Shown: piece by piece, positions 11,163 through 21,603 of the stretch
Layout: each line of letters opens with the position of its first letter
Numbering within the stretch: position 1 is the stretch's first letter
Program-made: the position numbers and the translations under genes
Assembly (NCBI GenBank): GCA_029465975.1
Contig: CM055757.1
Span: forward strand, 3,817,678 to 3,881,677
Length of the DNA stretch: 64,000 bases
Origin: Dallia pectoralis
Taxonomy: Eukaryota > Chordata > Actinopteri > Esociformes > Umbridae
Direction: 5' to 3'
Notes under the pieces: generated by a model
What the model saw: only the letters and a program-made list of their open reading frames with translations
What the model was told of the DNA's origin: nothing
Databases searched by the model: none

Positions 11163-11359
11163 ACCTAGTGGACCGGTCCGGTCCTTAAATGTTTTCACCT
11201 GTTAATCATTTGGAGAGCAGATTTGGCACAGCAGGTTTAGATTTCAGTGATTCGGTTTGTTATTTAAGTCACTGGGCCTTGTTAAACGGGGTTAGTTTCT
11301 ATCTCACGTTCATGTATGCGGTGAATGTTGGGGTCAAATCGCTGTTTGTATTTTATTCT
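11163..11359 (+). repeat. LTR-like dispersed sequence, cut by the transposon
   Basis: Nearly identical to 19594-19800 in the right duplication unit; includes a TTATTTAAG TATA-like stretch. The copy stops where the transposon begins at 11360. Confidence 0.5.
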
Positions 11360-11955
11360 TACAGTTTTTCCCAGTAGCTTGTTCACATCAGTTAAGCAAT
11401 TCCTTGTTCTTTTGGCCAAATTGCAAAATACTCTTGTACATATTGCAATTGATTATGTTCAAGTCTCAGCTGTTTCTACATTTTCAATTGCTCATGTCAT
11501 GTTGATCAAAATACAGTAGATGGTCTGTTGAATAGTCTTACCTCTCAAAACATCTAGACATTAGTTCCTTGCTCAAGTCATTATATGCAAAACATTTAAA
11601 CTATTTGTCATAAACTGGCAAGCTTATTTTTACACTTCTATGAGACCTTTTGTAAAAAAAGCTTGATTTAATGAATCATGCAGATGAATTCTGACCACCT
11701 GTCATGTGTACATTTGTGTCACTCGTTCTTACTAAAACAAATTCACCTGTGAGTTCTGGGTTACAGCGTATAATGGAGTTGGAATCCAGTCAAACCTTTC
11801 ACAACTTTGTATACGTGGATGAGGCTGGCTTCAACCTGACCAAATGCAGAAGGCGAATATCGGTCGGAATATCATTGGTCACAGATCGAGCTACTGTGGA
11901 TTTGTCAGGCCAACGGGAAGGAAATATCACCATGTGTGCTGCCATTTCGGAGCAT

Positions 11956-12610
11956 GGTGTCCTCACCCATATCCCCCTTATAGGGCCATACAACACCCAG
12001 CATCTAGCATGGTGTCCTCACCCATATCCCCCTTATAGGACCATACAACACCCAGTATCTAGCATGGTGTCCTCACCCATATCCCCCTTATAGGGCCATA
12101 CAACACCCAGTATCTAGCATGGTGTCCTCACCCATATCCCCCTTATAGGGCCATACAACACCCAGTATCTAGCATGGTGTCCTCACCCATATCCCCCTTA
12201 TAGGACCATACAACACCCAGTATCTAGCATGGTGTCCTCACCCATATCCCCCTTATAGGGCCATACAACACCCAGCATCTAGCATGGTGTCCTCACCCAT
12301 ATCCCCCTTATAGGGCCATACAACACCCAGTATCTAGCATGGTGTCCTCACCCATATCCCCCTTATAGGGCCATACAACACCCAGCATCTAGCATGGTGT
12401 CCTCACCCATATCCCCCTTATAGAGCCATACAACACCCAGCATCTAGCATGGTGTCCTCACCCATATCCCCCTTATAGGGCCATACAACACCCAGCATCT
12501 AGCATGGTGTCCTCACCCATATCCCCCTTATAGGGCCATACAACACCCAGCAACTAGCATGGTGTCCTCACCCATATCCCCCTTATAGGGCCATACAACA
12601 CCCAGCATCT
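11956..12610. repeat. 55-bp minisatellite grown inside the transposase coding region
   Basis: Twelve copies at a strict 55-bp period (GGTGTCCTCACCCATATC start). The unit is transposase coding sequence for HGVLTHIPLIGPYNTQ. Copies differ mostly by single substitutions (GGGCC/GGACC, CAGCAT/CAGTAT). Confidence 0.95.
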
Positions 12611-12856
12611 TCTTCACTTTTTAGAGACCCTCTACAGGGCTCTCATCCCTGAAAATGAGAGTGGTCTGTTTAGAGAGAATTTGTCAAAGTACATGGTCAT
12701 TTGTGATAATGTGAGTTTCCATCGATCAAGGCAGTGGTTTGTGACCCACCAGAGCGTGCTGATAGAATTCCTCACACCTTATTCACCAGTCCTTAACCCA
12801 ATTGAGGAGTTATTTTCAGCGTGGAGTTGGAAGGTGTACGATCGCCAGCCACACAC

Positions 12857-13267
12857 TGTAACATATTGGGTGAGCTGTGCTGTACACAGGGTGGTTGGGA
12901 GTGCACTTCTGTGTATGTATATTGTAATTAGGAGCACAGCTGTTTTGAGTTGGGTTAATTAAGCACCGGGCATAGGTTTGTATCTGTGGGCTATTTAAGT
13001 CCCCTGGTTAGGTTCACTGGTGCTTGATATTATTTTACGTTACGTGTCGTTTTTAGGTGAGTGTTGTGTGTAAATCAAATTGATACTGTTGTTTTTGTAA
13101 ATGTATAAGTCGCTTTGTGTAAGGGCATTTCATTTATCTTCAGTATTGTTCAGTATGTCCGTTCGCTGTTCTATGTTTGTTTTAAAACCGCAATTAAACA
13201 CGACGAACGTGATTATCTGTCTCTGCATCTCACTCCTTCTGCACTTCACCTGTACCGATCCGTGACA
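12857..13267 (+). mobile_element. Solo LTR inserted in the transposase pseudogene
   Basis: 411 bases from TGTAACATATTGG to GATCCGTGACA interrupt the transposase between PHT and TQMTPL. It has TG...CA ends, a CTATTTAAG TATA-like box (about 12989) and AATTAAA near 13191. Flanks share ACAC, consistent with a short target duplication. No internal retroelement region. Confidence 0.6.
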
Positions 13268-14089
13268 AACACACAGATGACCCCGCTGGCTCCCATTGAT
13301 GCAGCATGTGAGTACATTACAGTCGACGCCTGCAGAGGTTGGATAAGGCATTCAAGAAGATTCTTTCCACGTTGCGTTGCAAGAGAAAATATCCATTTTG
13401 ATGTGGATGAATATATGTGAGGCGACCCACAGCAACGTCTGGATGTGTAGAGACACCACTAGAACTGTGTTGCGTGCAAAGTTGCCTTAGTGGTGTTTTC
13501 TGTGTTTTTTCTAAAATAGTTTTTTCTCTTTGTGCCCCTTGGTTTTTGATTGTGGTGTAACATATTTAGTTTTTCTTTATAGAGTAGCACTAGTAAAAGC
13601 TGTGAAAAACGAAATCCGGTCCAGTCTCTTTCAATCAATATTTGAACCCACATACACTAATGTGTATATTAGTACTGTTGAACTTGATATATGTAGAAGT
13701 GCAGCCTTGTGCATTTTCAATACAGTAACTGTCATCCAAACTGTAGTTTACATCAGGTAATACAGACAGTGTACACAGTTACATAGACAACATGACTAAA
13801 CATTTTGACCACCTTGTTCGTGAACGGTGACACAATAACTTTTCCTTTTGAAGGCACTGGTATGTTCATTGACATTAATATTTGCTTTTGAGAGATGTAC
13901 AAAGGATTTTGGGTACATTTCTAGTTTTTGCAACATATCTATTGTGTTTTGCTGTTTGTACTAAGTGTTTTGAGAAATGCACATACTATTTTGCACATGT
14001 GACGTACAATGTGAAAAACGCACACGAAAAACTGTAATACAATGATATCTGAAAGCCAAACCTTTTAAATGTGCAATCTCATCGTCTTG

Positions 14090-14961
14090 TTACAGGACTC
14101 ATCCTACTTCCTGTTACATAATACCGCCCTGTTACAGGAACCATCCTACTTCCTGTTATATAATGCCGCCCTGTAATAGGACTTATCCTACCTCCTGATA
14201 CATAATACCGCCCTGTTACAGGAACCATCCTACCTCCTGTTATAATATGCCGCCCTGTAATAGGACTTATCCTACCTCCTGTTACATAATACCGCCCTGT
14301 CACAGGAGTCATCCTACCTCCTGTTACATAATACCGCCCTGTTACAGGACTCATCCTACCTCCTGTTACATAATACCGCCCTGTTACAGGACTCATCCTA
14401 CTTCCTGTTACATAATACCGCCCTGTTACAGGACTCATCCTACCTCCTGTTACATAATACTGCCCTGTTACAGGACTCATCGTACCTCCTGTTACATAAT
14501 ACCGCCCTGTTACAGGACTCATCCTACCTCCTGTTACATAATACCGCCCTGTTACAGGACTCATCCTACTTCCTGTTACATAATACCGCCCTGTTACAGG
14601 ACTCATCGTACCTCCTGTTACATAATACCGCCCTGTTACAGGACTCATCCTACCTCCTGTTACATAATACCACCCTGTTACAGGACTCATCCTACCTCCT
14701 GTTACATAATACCGCCCTGTTACAGGACTCATCCTACCTCCTGTTACATAATACCGCCCTGTTACAGGACTCATCCTACCTCCTGTTACATAATACCGCC
14801 CTGTTACAGGACTCATCCTACCTCCTGTTACATAATACCGCCCTGTTACAGGACTCATCCTACCTCCTGTTACATAATACCGCCCTGTTACAGGACTCAT
14901 CGTACCTCCTGTTACATAATACCGCCCTGTTACAGGACTCATCCTACCTCCTGTTACATAA
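14090..14961. repeat. 42-bp minisatellite, right unit
   Basis: About 21 copies of the same 42-bp unit as 6029-6572, with more variants in the first four copies. Long frames on both strands are artefacts of the period. Confidence 0.95.
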
Positions 14962-15251
14962 TGCCGTCCACCACTGTGTTCTATGGTGAAGTTCTATTAT
15001 CAAACACCAGAGGGCATCTGTTCTTTTGCCAGAGTAAATACCATTTGCGGGACCCTATTTTTGGTTAGTCTGTGTTGTTCAATGTGAAGATGTTCAATGT
15101 CAAAAGTCTTTTTTCCCTGTACGTGTTTGCTTAAATAGCATGTCTATCATCACATATCACTGCATAGTTCAAACCTGAGGAGAATACATGTGTGTAAACC
15201 AGAGGGGTTTATTTGAGCATGAAGGAGGAATCAAACAAAACAGTGAAACTG

Positions 15252-15280
15252 TGTGCGTGTGCGTGTGCGTGTGCGCGTGT

Positions 15281-15314
<34 letters not shown>
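15252..15314. repeat. (TG)n microsatellite, right unit
   Basis: TG tract with regular CG interruptions, matching 6799-6868. Confidence 0.96.
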
Positions 15315-15799
15315 CTATAACCAGGCTGACTAATCCCTCAGGACAGAGGGAGTCTCTCATTAGCAGTGGAAATCTATTAAATCTGGAAAATCCAACAGAA
15401 CACACAAACACATTTGGAAACAGACAAACACAAGACTGGACTGTTTTATTGCTCAATTAAGCAGACCTGTAAAAACATTATTCCAAGTCGGTTCTAAATA
15501 TCTTTACACTTTGTACCAGTCAGGTGGCTTTCGTGAAGAGATTCATGTTCTAGCACACAAACACTCCTATATTCCTTTAGATTAACACACCAGGTTATTG
15601 TTAGGTCTTTATTTTTGTCCCGCTCAAATATTTCAGTTTGTTTTTCAAATGAATTGTTCACGTTAAAGGTCACATTAAAGATGATGAAAAAGTCCTGACA
15701 TGATTTATCTTTCTTATTTTTTTTAGGGGTGTGTAGGCTGTTTATATCCACTGTATATGTTTAAATGTTATCATATCCTGTTTCTGCTTTGGTCATTGT

Positions 15800-15873
<74 letters not shown>
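15800..15873. repeat. (CT)n tract upstream of V-A3
   Basis: About 70 bases of CT dinucleotides with a few TT interruptions; a shorter form lies upstream of V-A1 at 7360-7388. Confidence 0.95.
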
Positions 15874-15877
<4 letters not shown>

Positions 15878-15912
15878 CTGTTTCTTGCTCCACATCTCTC
15901 CCATCTGACATC

Positions 15913-16364
15913 ATGATCACACTCCTCATTTGGTTCTCTGTCTCATTACTCTGGACAGGTAATATTTTATTAGTTATAAGGGGCTTTTATCTGTACTTGA
16001 TGTATTCAGGTGTAAATCTATATTGATATATTTATTGATTTTAATCTTTTTACCAGCAGGTCTTACTGATGGGAGTGGTGTCACTCAGGACCCCTTAATA
16101 CTCTGGGGACAGAAAGGCAGTGATGTTGAGATGTACTGTAGTCACACTAAAGGATCAAGCTACTACCAGATGTACTGGTACAGACAACTACCAGGAGAAG
16201 GAATCAAACAAATAGTCTATGCAACTACTGCTGGCGATCCAGACTATGGAGAATTCAGTAAAGACAAATATTCATCTTTCAAGAAGGTAGCAGAGAGTGG
16301 AAATTTCACAGTGAAGAAGTTAGAGGCAGCAGACAGTGGAATGTACTTCTGTGCTGTGAGTGAA
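15913..16364 (+). CDS. trbv: TRBV segment A3, A1/A2-like hybrid with altered heptamer
   Basis: Leader exon 15913-15958 and V exon 16060-16364, frame intact (VEMYCSH, MYWYRQLPGE, DSGMYFCAVSE). The 5' flank and first half of the V exon match A1 (GSDVEMYCSHTKGSSY), while the end of framework 3, the spacer of the recombination signal and the 3' flank match A2. I infer unequal crossing-over or gene conversion with a switch in framework 3 near 16250-16300. Oddity: the heptamer is CACATTG rather than CACAGTG; the spacer (23) and nonamer are normal. Position 5 of the heptamer is changed, which should lower recombination but may not abolish it. Confidence 0.9.
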
Positions 16365-16403
16365 CACATTGATACAGAGGACAAGTACAGCTGTACAAAA
16401 ACC
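16365..16403 (+). other. Recombination signal of V-A3, non-consensus heptamer
   Basis: Heptamer CACATTG 16365-16371, 23-bp spacer, nonamer ACAAAAACC 16395-16403. Confidence 0.88.
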
Positions 16404-16514
16404 CCAGTCAGTGTTGTAATAGGATATAATATCTATAGAGATGATGGTCTCATCATGTACTGTAGGGGGAGCTCTAACTCTACTACTAATAATGGCTGAT
16501 GGTCTCATTGTGAT

Positions 16515-18312
16515 CATCACATGTCCATAGTAGTGCACTATAGAGGGTATAGGGTGTTATTTGTTATCATCACATGTCCATAGTAGTGCACTATAGAGGG
16601 TATAGGGTGTTATTTGTCATCACTACATGTCCATAGTAGTGTACTATAGAGGGTATAGGGTGTTATTTGTTATCATCACATGTCCATAGTAGTGCACTAT
16701 AGAGGGTATAGGGTGTTATTTGTTATCATCACATGTCTATAGTAGTGTACTATAGAGGATATAGGGTGTTATTTGTTATCGTCACATGTCCATAGTAGTG
16801 CACTATAGAGGGTATAGGGTGTTATTAGTTATTATCACATGTCCATATTAGTGCACTACAGAGGGTATAGGGTGTCATTTGTCATCATCACATGTCCATA
16901 GTAGTGCACTACAGAGGGTATAGGGTGTTATTTGTCATCATCACGTGTCCATAGTAGTGCACTATAGAGGGTATAGGGTGTTATTAGTTATCATCACATG
17001 TCTGTATTAGTGCACTACAGAGGGTATAGGGTGTTATTTGTCATCATCACATGTCCATAGTAGTGCACTACAGAGGGTATAGGGTGTTATTTGTTATCAT
17101 CACATGTCTATAGTAGTGTACTATAGAGGATATAGGGTGTTATTTGTTATCGTCACATGTCCATAGTAGTGCACTATAGAGGGTATAGGGTGTTATTAGT
17201 TATTATCACATGTCCATATTAGTGCACTACAGAGGGTATAGGGTGTCATTTGTCATCATCACATGTCCATAGTAGTGCACTACAGAGGGTATAGGGTGTT
17301 ATTTGTCATCATCACGTGTCCATAGTAGTGCACTATAGAGGGTATAGGGTGTTATTAGTTATCATCACATGTCTGTATTAGTGCACTACAGAGGGTATAG
17401 GGTGTTATTTGTCATCATCACATGTCCATAGTAGTGCACTACAGAGGGTATAGGGTGTTATTTGTTATCATCACATGTCCATAGTAGTGCACTATAGAGG
17501 GTATAGGGTGTTATTTGTTATTATCACATGTCCATAATAGTGCACTATAGAGGGTATAGGGTGTTATTTGTCATCATCACATGTCCATAGTAGTGCACTA
17601 TAGAGGGTATAGGGTGTTATTTGTTATTATCACATGTCCATAGTAGTGCACTATAGAGGGTATAGGGTGGTATTTGTTATCATCACATGTCCATAGTAGT
17701 GCACTATAGAGGGTATAGGGTGTTATTAGTTATCATCACATGTCCATAGTAGTGCACTATAGAGGGTATAGGGTGTTATTTGTCATCATCACATGTCCAT
17801 AGTAGTGCACTATAGAGGGTATAGGGTGTTATTTGTTATCATCACATGTCTATAGTAGTGCACTATAGAGGATATGGGGTGTTATTTGTCATCATCACAT
17901 GTCCATTAGTAGTGCACTATAGAGGGTATATGGTGTTATTTGTCATCATCACATGTCTATAGTAGTGCACTATAGAGGGTATAGGGTGTTATTTGTCATC
18001 ATCACATGTCCATAGTAGTGCACTATAGAGGGTATAGGGTGTTATTTGTTATCATCACATGTCCATAGTAGTGCACTATAGAGGGTATAGGGTGTTATTT
18101 GTCATCACTACATGTCCATAGTAGTGCACTATAGAGGATATGGGGTGTTATTTGTCATCATCACATGTCCATTAGTAGTGCACTATAGAGGGTATATGGT
18201 GTTATTTGTCATCATCACATGTCTATAGTAGTGCACTATAGAGGGTATAGGGTGTTATTTGTCATCATCACATGTCCATAGTAGTGCACTATAGATGGTA
18301 TAGGGTGTTATT
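16515..18312. repeat. 53-bp minisatellite with higher-order structure
   Basis: About 34 copies of the 53-bp unit. A run of seven units near 16734 is repeated almost exactly about 371 bases later (17105 onward), recognisable by the diagnostic GTGTACTATAGAGGATATAG and GTCACGTGTCC variants. A second higher-order repeat about 265-270 bases long is marked by CATTAGTAGTGC near 17908 and 18175. Confidence 0.93.
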
Positions 18313-18347
18313 TGGGAGGGTCACATACATCTGACACGCCCACTAGC

Positions 18348-18355
18348 TGACATCA
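18348..18355 (-). promoter_or_regulatory. CRE-like element upstream of V-B2
   Basis: TGACATCA 66 bases before the V-B2 leader ATG, same position as for V-B1. Confidence 0.5.
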
Positions 18356-18420
18356 CATCTGTGTATCTGAAAACTCTTTCTCCACTATGTGACCAATCAT
18401 CTCTCTCCACAACCATCAAC

Positions 18421-18880
18421 ATGATCCATCTTCTCATACATGTAGTAACTCTATTACTATGGATGACAGGTAATAAATCATTAAATATATAAACACAAAT
18501 TAATTATAATCATATCAATATGTTTTTAGTAATACTGTATCATTTAGATGGTCTGTTTCCATTCACAGGGCTGTCACTAACAGACAAAGTCCACCAGACT
18601 CCTACTGAAATACTAAAAAAACCTGGAGATGAAGTTCAGCTGACCTGCACACATACTGATACCTCCTACAATATGATACTGTGGTACCAGCAGTCAGTAC
18701 AAAACCCAGCACTGAAACTCATTGGAAATGTGAGATATTCAGAACCAAAAAGTGAAGATTCATTTAAAGAACGTTTTAAAGTGAGTGGAGATGCTTCAGC
18801 TGGGAAAATGGTGTATTTAAATATTTCCAAACTGAGAGGACCAGAAGACACTGCTGTGTATTTCTGTGCTGCTAGTTATG
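18421..18880 (+). CDS. trbv: TRBV segment B2
   Basis: Leader exon 18421-18469 (MIHLLIHVVTLLLWMT) and V exon 18569-18880. V domain: VQLTCTH, MILWYQQSVQ, GPEDTAVYFCAAS. Frame, splice sites and recombination signal intact. Almost identical to B1; amino-acid changes seen include YYM to YNM in CDR1 and VRF to VRY. Belongs to the right duplication unit. A functional TCR beta variable segment on sequence grounds. Confidence 0.94.
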
Positions 18881-18919
18881 CACAGTGTTTCACTATAACC
18901 TGTCTGCTCTACAGAAACC
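18881..18919 (+). other. 23-bp-spacer recombination signal of V-B2
   Basis: Heptamer CACAGTG 18881-18887, 23-bp spacer, nonamer ACAGAAACC 18911-18919. Confidence 0.93.
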
Positions 18920-19153
18920 CTCTCTGATCCGTTCCTCAGTTCCATAGCTCAACACACCAGCAACTGTCTTCAACCACAAATTGATGTAAACCATTAGATA
19001 TCAATCATATGGTGAAGCTGTTGTTAGAAATGGCTATGAACTTGCGTAGCTGCTCATTTATATTAATACATTATTAAAAAGTATGCTGCTTCAAAGTTTT
19101 TTCTTGAATTTGGCTTTAGCAATGATTCCCAGCCTACTGAGGACGTTAAAGAC

Positions 19154-19593
19154 GGCCAACACAATATCACCGGTTTTCGTCAAATATACACAAAAATATG
19201 TGTGCCATGCTCGCGTAAAAGGACGGTTTTATGTGAAGAGGACACATGTCTTTTTTGTGAAGAGGACCCAAATTTTTTCAGGATTCACTCTGTACCAGAA
19301 TTTCTTTTTTTTGTGTATATTTCACAATTTATTATTGAACAGTAAATTTGATAGAATGTATAGTAAACTAGGCTAGCTAGAGCTTTAACTGACCCTAACA
19401 AACCTCCTTACGTTATTCGATGGTGCTACGGAAAGATTACGTTTCTTGCGACTGATATAAAAAATTGTGTTCTGGGGGATTAAAGAATTTGTGTCCTCTT
19501 CACTTAAAAAAAGCCCTGTTACGTGTGCCTTGCATGAATATTCTACATGCAATTTGTGTATATGTGACGAAAACCTGTGATATCGTGTTGGGC
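19154..19593. mobile_element. Foldback/MITE-like element with ~100-bp inverted arms
   Basis: Left arm from GGCCAACACAATATCAC (19154) and right arm ending in GTGATATCGTGTTGGGC (to 19593) are imperfect reverse complements over about 100 bases (shared GGTTTTCGTCA, ATATACACAAA, GTGAAGAGGACACA). No coding capacity and no clear target duplication. The superfamily is not identified. Confidence 0.65.
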
Positions 19594-19935
19594 ATTGCGG
19601 CACCTAGTGGACCGGACCGGTCCTTATATGTTTTCACCTGTTAATCATTTGGAGAGCAGATTTGGCACAGCAGGTTTAGATTTCGGTGATTCGGTTTGTT
19701 ATTTAAGTCACTGGGCCTTGTTAAACGGGGTTGGACATTGTTTCTATCTCACGTTCATGTATGCGGTGAATGTTGGGGTCAAATCGCTGTTTGTATTTTA
19801 TTATTAAGTCACGTTTATGCGCATTACATTTCAGGTACTGTTTATATATTATCCATTTGGTTATTGTTCGTTTTATAATAAAAAAAACTCTCGGCTCCTG
19901 GCTTTTTCCCCGCAGTTCACCTTTGGTTCGTGACG
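19594..19935 (+). repeat. LTR-like dispersed sequence
   Basis: Contains TTATTTAAG (TATA-like), AATAAA within TATAATAAAAAAAACTC (about 19874), and a 3' part ending near TTCGTGACG, resembling the LTR-type sequences elsewhere in the window. Ends are not firm. A truncated copy is at 11163-11359. Confidence 0.4.
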
Positions 19936-20392
19936 GCTTCCATTATCTGTCATCTGTGTGAAGGTAAAGGCATCCTAAGCCATGTTCACAACTATGTTAA
20001 ATCTATCTCACATGGCTGTATGAACACTGATGAAACATGCTTAATACACTGTTGGTATTCGGCGAGCTGCCAAAACAGCAGGTCCTTGAAGTTCTTTAAG
20101 TTGCGAGGAGGAGCCGGCATGGATGGAACCAGAATGCATCCTAAATCACCCCTGGTGCCGTCACTAACCCATGGAAACACACTCAACAGAACAGGAGAAC
20201 CACTTCCTGTTCAGACGTTTGCATGTCTATTATAGGGGCTTTTGCAGGTTAGAGGTCATCATGGGCATTGAGGACAAACAGACCCAATACGCTGTGACAC
20301 AGTCCTCACAAAACCAATAAAATATTCTGTGACTTGTGCCACTGTGGACCGTTTGTTGGTTCAGACCGGATGAAATAGCCTCTGCGCCCAAC
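19936..20392. other. No gene recognised
   Basis: Unique-looking sequence between the LTR-like element and a 57-bp repeat. Short frames show no known domain. Confidence 0.5.
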
Positions 20393-20690
20393 ACCCGGTC
20401 ACCAGTCTCTGTTCTGTCCCTCCATGGACCACTGTTGGTAGGTGATCACACCCGGTCACCAGTCTCTGGTCTGTCCCTCCATGTACCACTGTTGGTAGGT
20501 GATCACACCCGGTCACCAGTCTCTGGTCTGTCCCTCCATGGACCACTGTTGGTAGGTGATCACACCCGGTCACCAGTCTCTGTTCTGTCCCTCCATGGAC
20601 CACTGTTGGTAGGTGATCACACCCGGTCACCAGTCTCTGGTCTGTCCCTCCATGGACCACTGTTGGTAGGTGATCACTACGGCTGACTGG
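20393..20690. repeat. 57-bp tandem repeat
   Basis: Five copies, each with CACCCGGTCACCAGTCTC and CCATGGACCACTGTTGG, at a regular 57-bp period. Because 57 is divisible by three, frames stay open on both strands. Confidence 0.95.
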
Positions 20691-20959
20691 AAGACCCCAC
20701 AAGTGTTGTTGTTTCTGAGATGCTCTGACCCAGTCACCCGGCCATTACAATTGGGCTCCTGTCAGCGTCACTTTAATTTCCTCCTGCATGTCTGCATCCA
20801 ACAAATTGAATACTAGAAATTATTGTTCGAATCACATCTAATCTACCCAGGTAGTGACAAGTAATTGAAGATTTTTAAATCTATATTCCCTAAATAGAAG
20901 ATGAGGAGAGAGAAGAATGACTTGAGATCAGTCCTGTAGGTGGCGCTTCAGCTCAGAAA

Positions 20960-21050
20960 ATACACAGGGACTAAAAAGAGTTGACCTACCACAGTAATCC
21001 ATGTGGACCAATCAGAAACAGATGAACACAATACTTTTGTCTGGATAGAA
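20960..21050 (+). promoter_or_regulatory. Putative V-C promoter segment, source of the 40-42-bp minisatellite
   Basis: Holds GACCTACCACAGTAATCC and GGACCAATCAG, a RUNX-type ACCACA core and a CCAAT-box-like ACCAATCAG, 60-150 bases before the V-C leader. The same segment with CCAACCAG in place of CCAATCAG forms the repeat unit at 21957-23912. Confidence 0.4.
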
Positions 21051-21113
21051 TCCTCCTGTTATAATGTGGTTTGGTTTGTTTCATAGTTTCCATCTTGAAC
21101 ACTGAGACTCAAC

Positions 21114-21564
21114 ATGATCAGAGTTCTTCTCCTCGTCTCCATGGGTCACACAGTCTGGACTGCAGGTATTTATTCAGAACATTGATTTCATCGTCTTCAT
21201 AATATCCTTATTTGTTTTGGTCTCAATGTACAGGTGAATTAATAATTTATTGTATTTCTCTCCAGGTTCTTCTCTAAGTGACCAGGTTCACCAGAGTCCA
21301 GCATCTCTGTTCAAATTACAGGGAGAGTCAGCTAAGATGCAGTGTTCACATAGTATTTCAAGTTATAATGTTATCCTCTGGTACAAACAAGATGAAAATA
21401 GAAAATTGATACTTCTTGGGTACTTGTACACGACAATGAAAAACCCTGAGCCTGGACATAATATAACATTGGAAGGAGATGCTAATGCTAATCGTAACAG
21501 CACCATAACCATCAATCAACTAACTCCAGATAGCAGTGCTGTTTATTTCTGTGCTGCTAGTTTA
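21114..21564 (+). CDS. trbv: TRBV segment C
   Basis: Leader exon 21114-21165 (MIRVLLLVSMGHTVWTA) and V exon 21266-21564. V domain: AKMQCSH, VILWYKQDEN, SSAVYFCAAS. Framework 3 is rich in Asn (NANRNSTITIN), with an NST glycosylation site. Frame, splice sites and recombination signal intact. A relic of a second C-type gene lies at 23926-24001, beyond the minisatellite, so this family once had at least two members here. Confidence 0.93.
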
Positions 21565-21603
21565 CACAGTGGATCAGATCTGTCTCTCTGCTCTACAAAA
21601 ACC
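21565..21603 (+). other. 23-bp-spacer recombination signal of V-C
   Basis: Heptamer CACAGTG 21565-21571, 23-bp spacer, nonamer ACAAAAACC 21595-21603. Confidence 0.93.

Larger units (their letters stand above)
5980..11359 (+). repeat. Segmental duplication unit, left copy
   Basis: This stretch is collinear with 14037-19805: the same start (TACAATGATATCTGAAAG), 42-bp minisatellite, (TG)n tract, A-type V gene, 53-bp minisatellite, B-type V gene, foldback element and LTR-like tail. The left copy has one more A-type V gene, shorter arrays and a deletion inside the foldback element. The outer left edge is at a TA (5978-5979); the right edge is the transposon at 11360. Confidence 0.85.
11763..13420 (+). 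pseudogene. DDE_3-type transposase pseudogene
   Basis: Recognisable blocks in order: VDEAGFNL (first catalytic Asp region, about 11814), GNITMCAAISEHGVLTHIP (11920-11975), then after a 55-bp array VICDNVSFHRS (second Asp, about 12699), SPVLNPIEELFSAW (catalytic Glu region, about 12785), and after a solo LTR insertion WIRHSRRFFPRCVARE (about 13340), ending at TGA 13418-13420. The N-terminal DNA-binding part is not recognisable. A frameshift lies near 11850 (two overlapping frames share the homology). Eleven extra 55-bp copies (605 bp) and the LTR add further breaks. Cannot encode active enzyme. Confidence 0.85.
11360..14036 (+). mobile_element. Tc1/mariner-IS630-type DNA transposon, decayed
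   Basis: About 2.7 kb bounded by short inverted ends TACAGTTTTTC (11360-11370) and GAAAAACTGTA (14026-14036), with TA at both edges as expected for this superfamily. Inside are a broken DDE transposase, a 55-bp minisatellite that grew within the coding region, and a solo LTR. It sits exactly between the two segmental duplication units. Confidence 0.75.
14037..19805 (+). repeat. Segmental duplication unit, right copy
   Basis: Collinear with 5980-11359. Contains V-A3 and V-B2, a larger 42-bp array, a much larger 53-bp array and an undeleted foldback element. It starts directly after the transposon's terminal TA; the homologous left end at 5978-5979 is also a TA. Confidence 0.85.

Noticed and set aside
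16515..18312. CRISPR-like array of regular repeats
   Set aside because: Direct tandem repeats without unique spacers in an animal genome; same for the other arrays.
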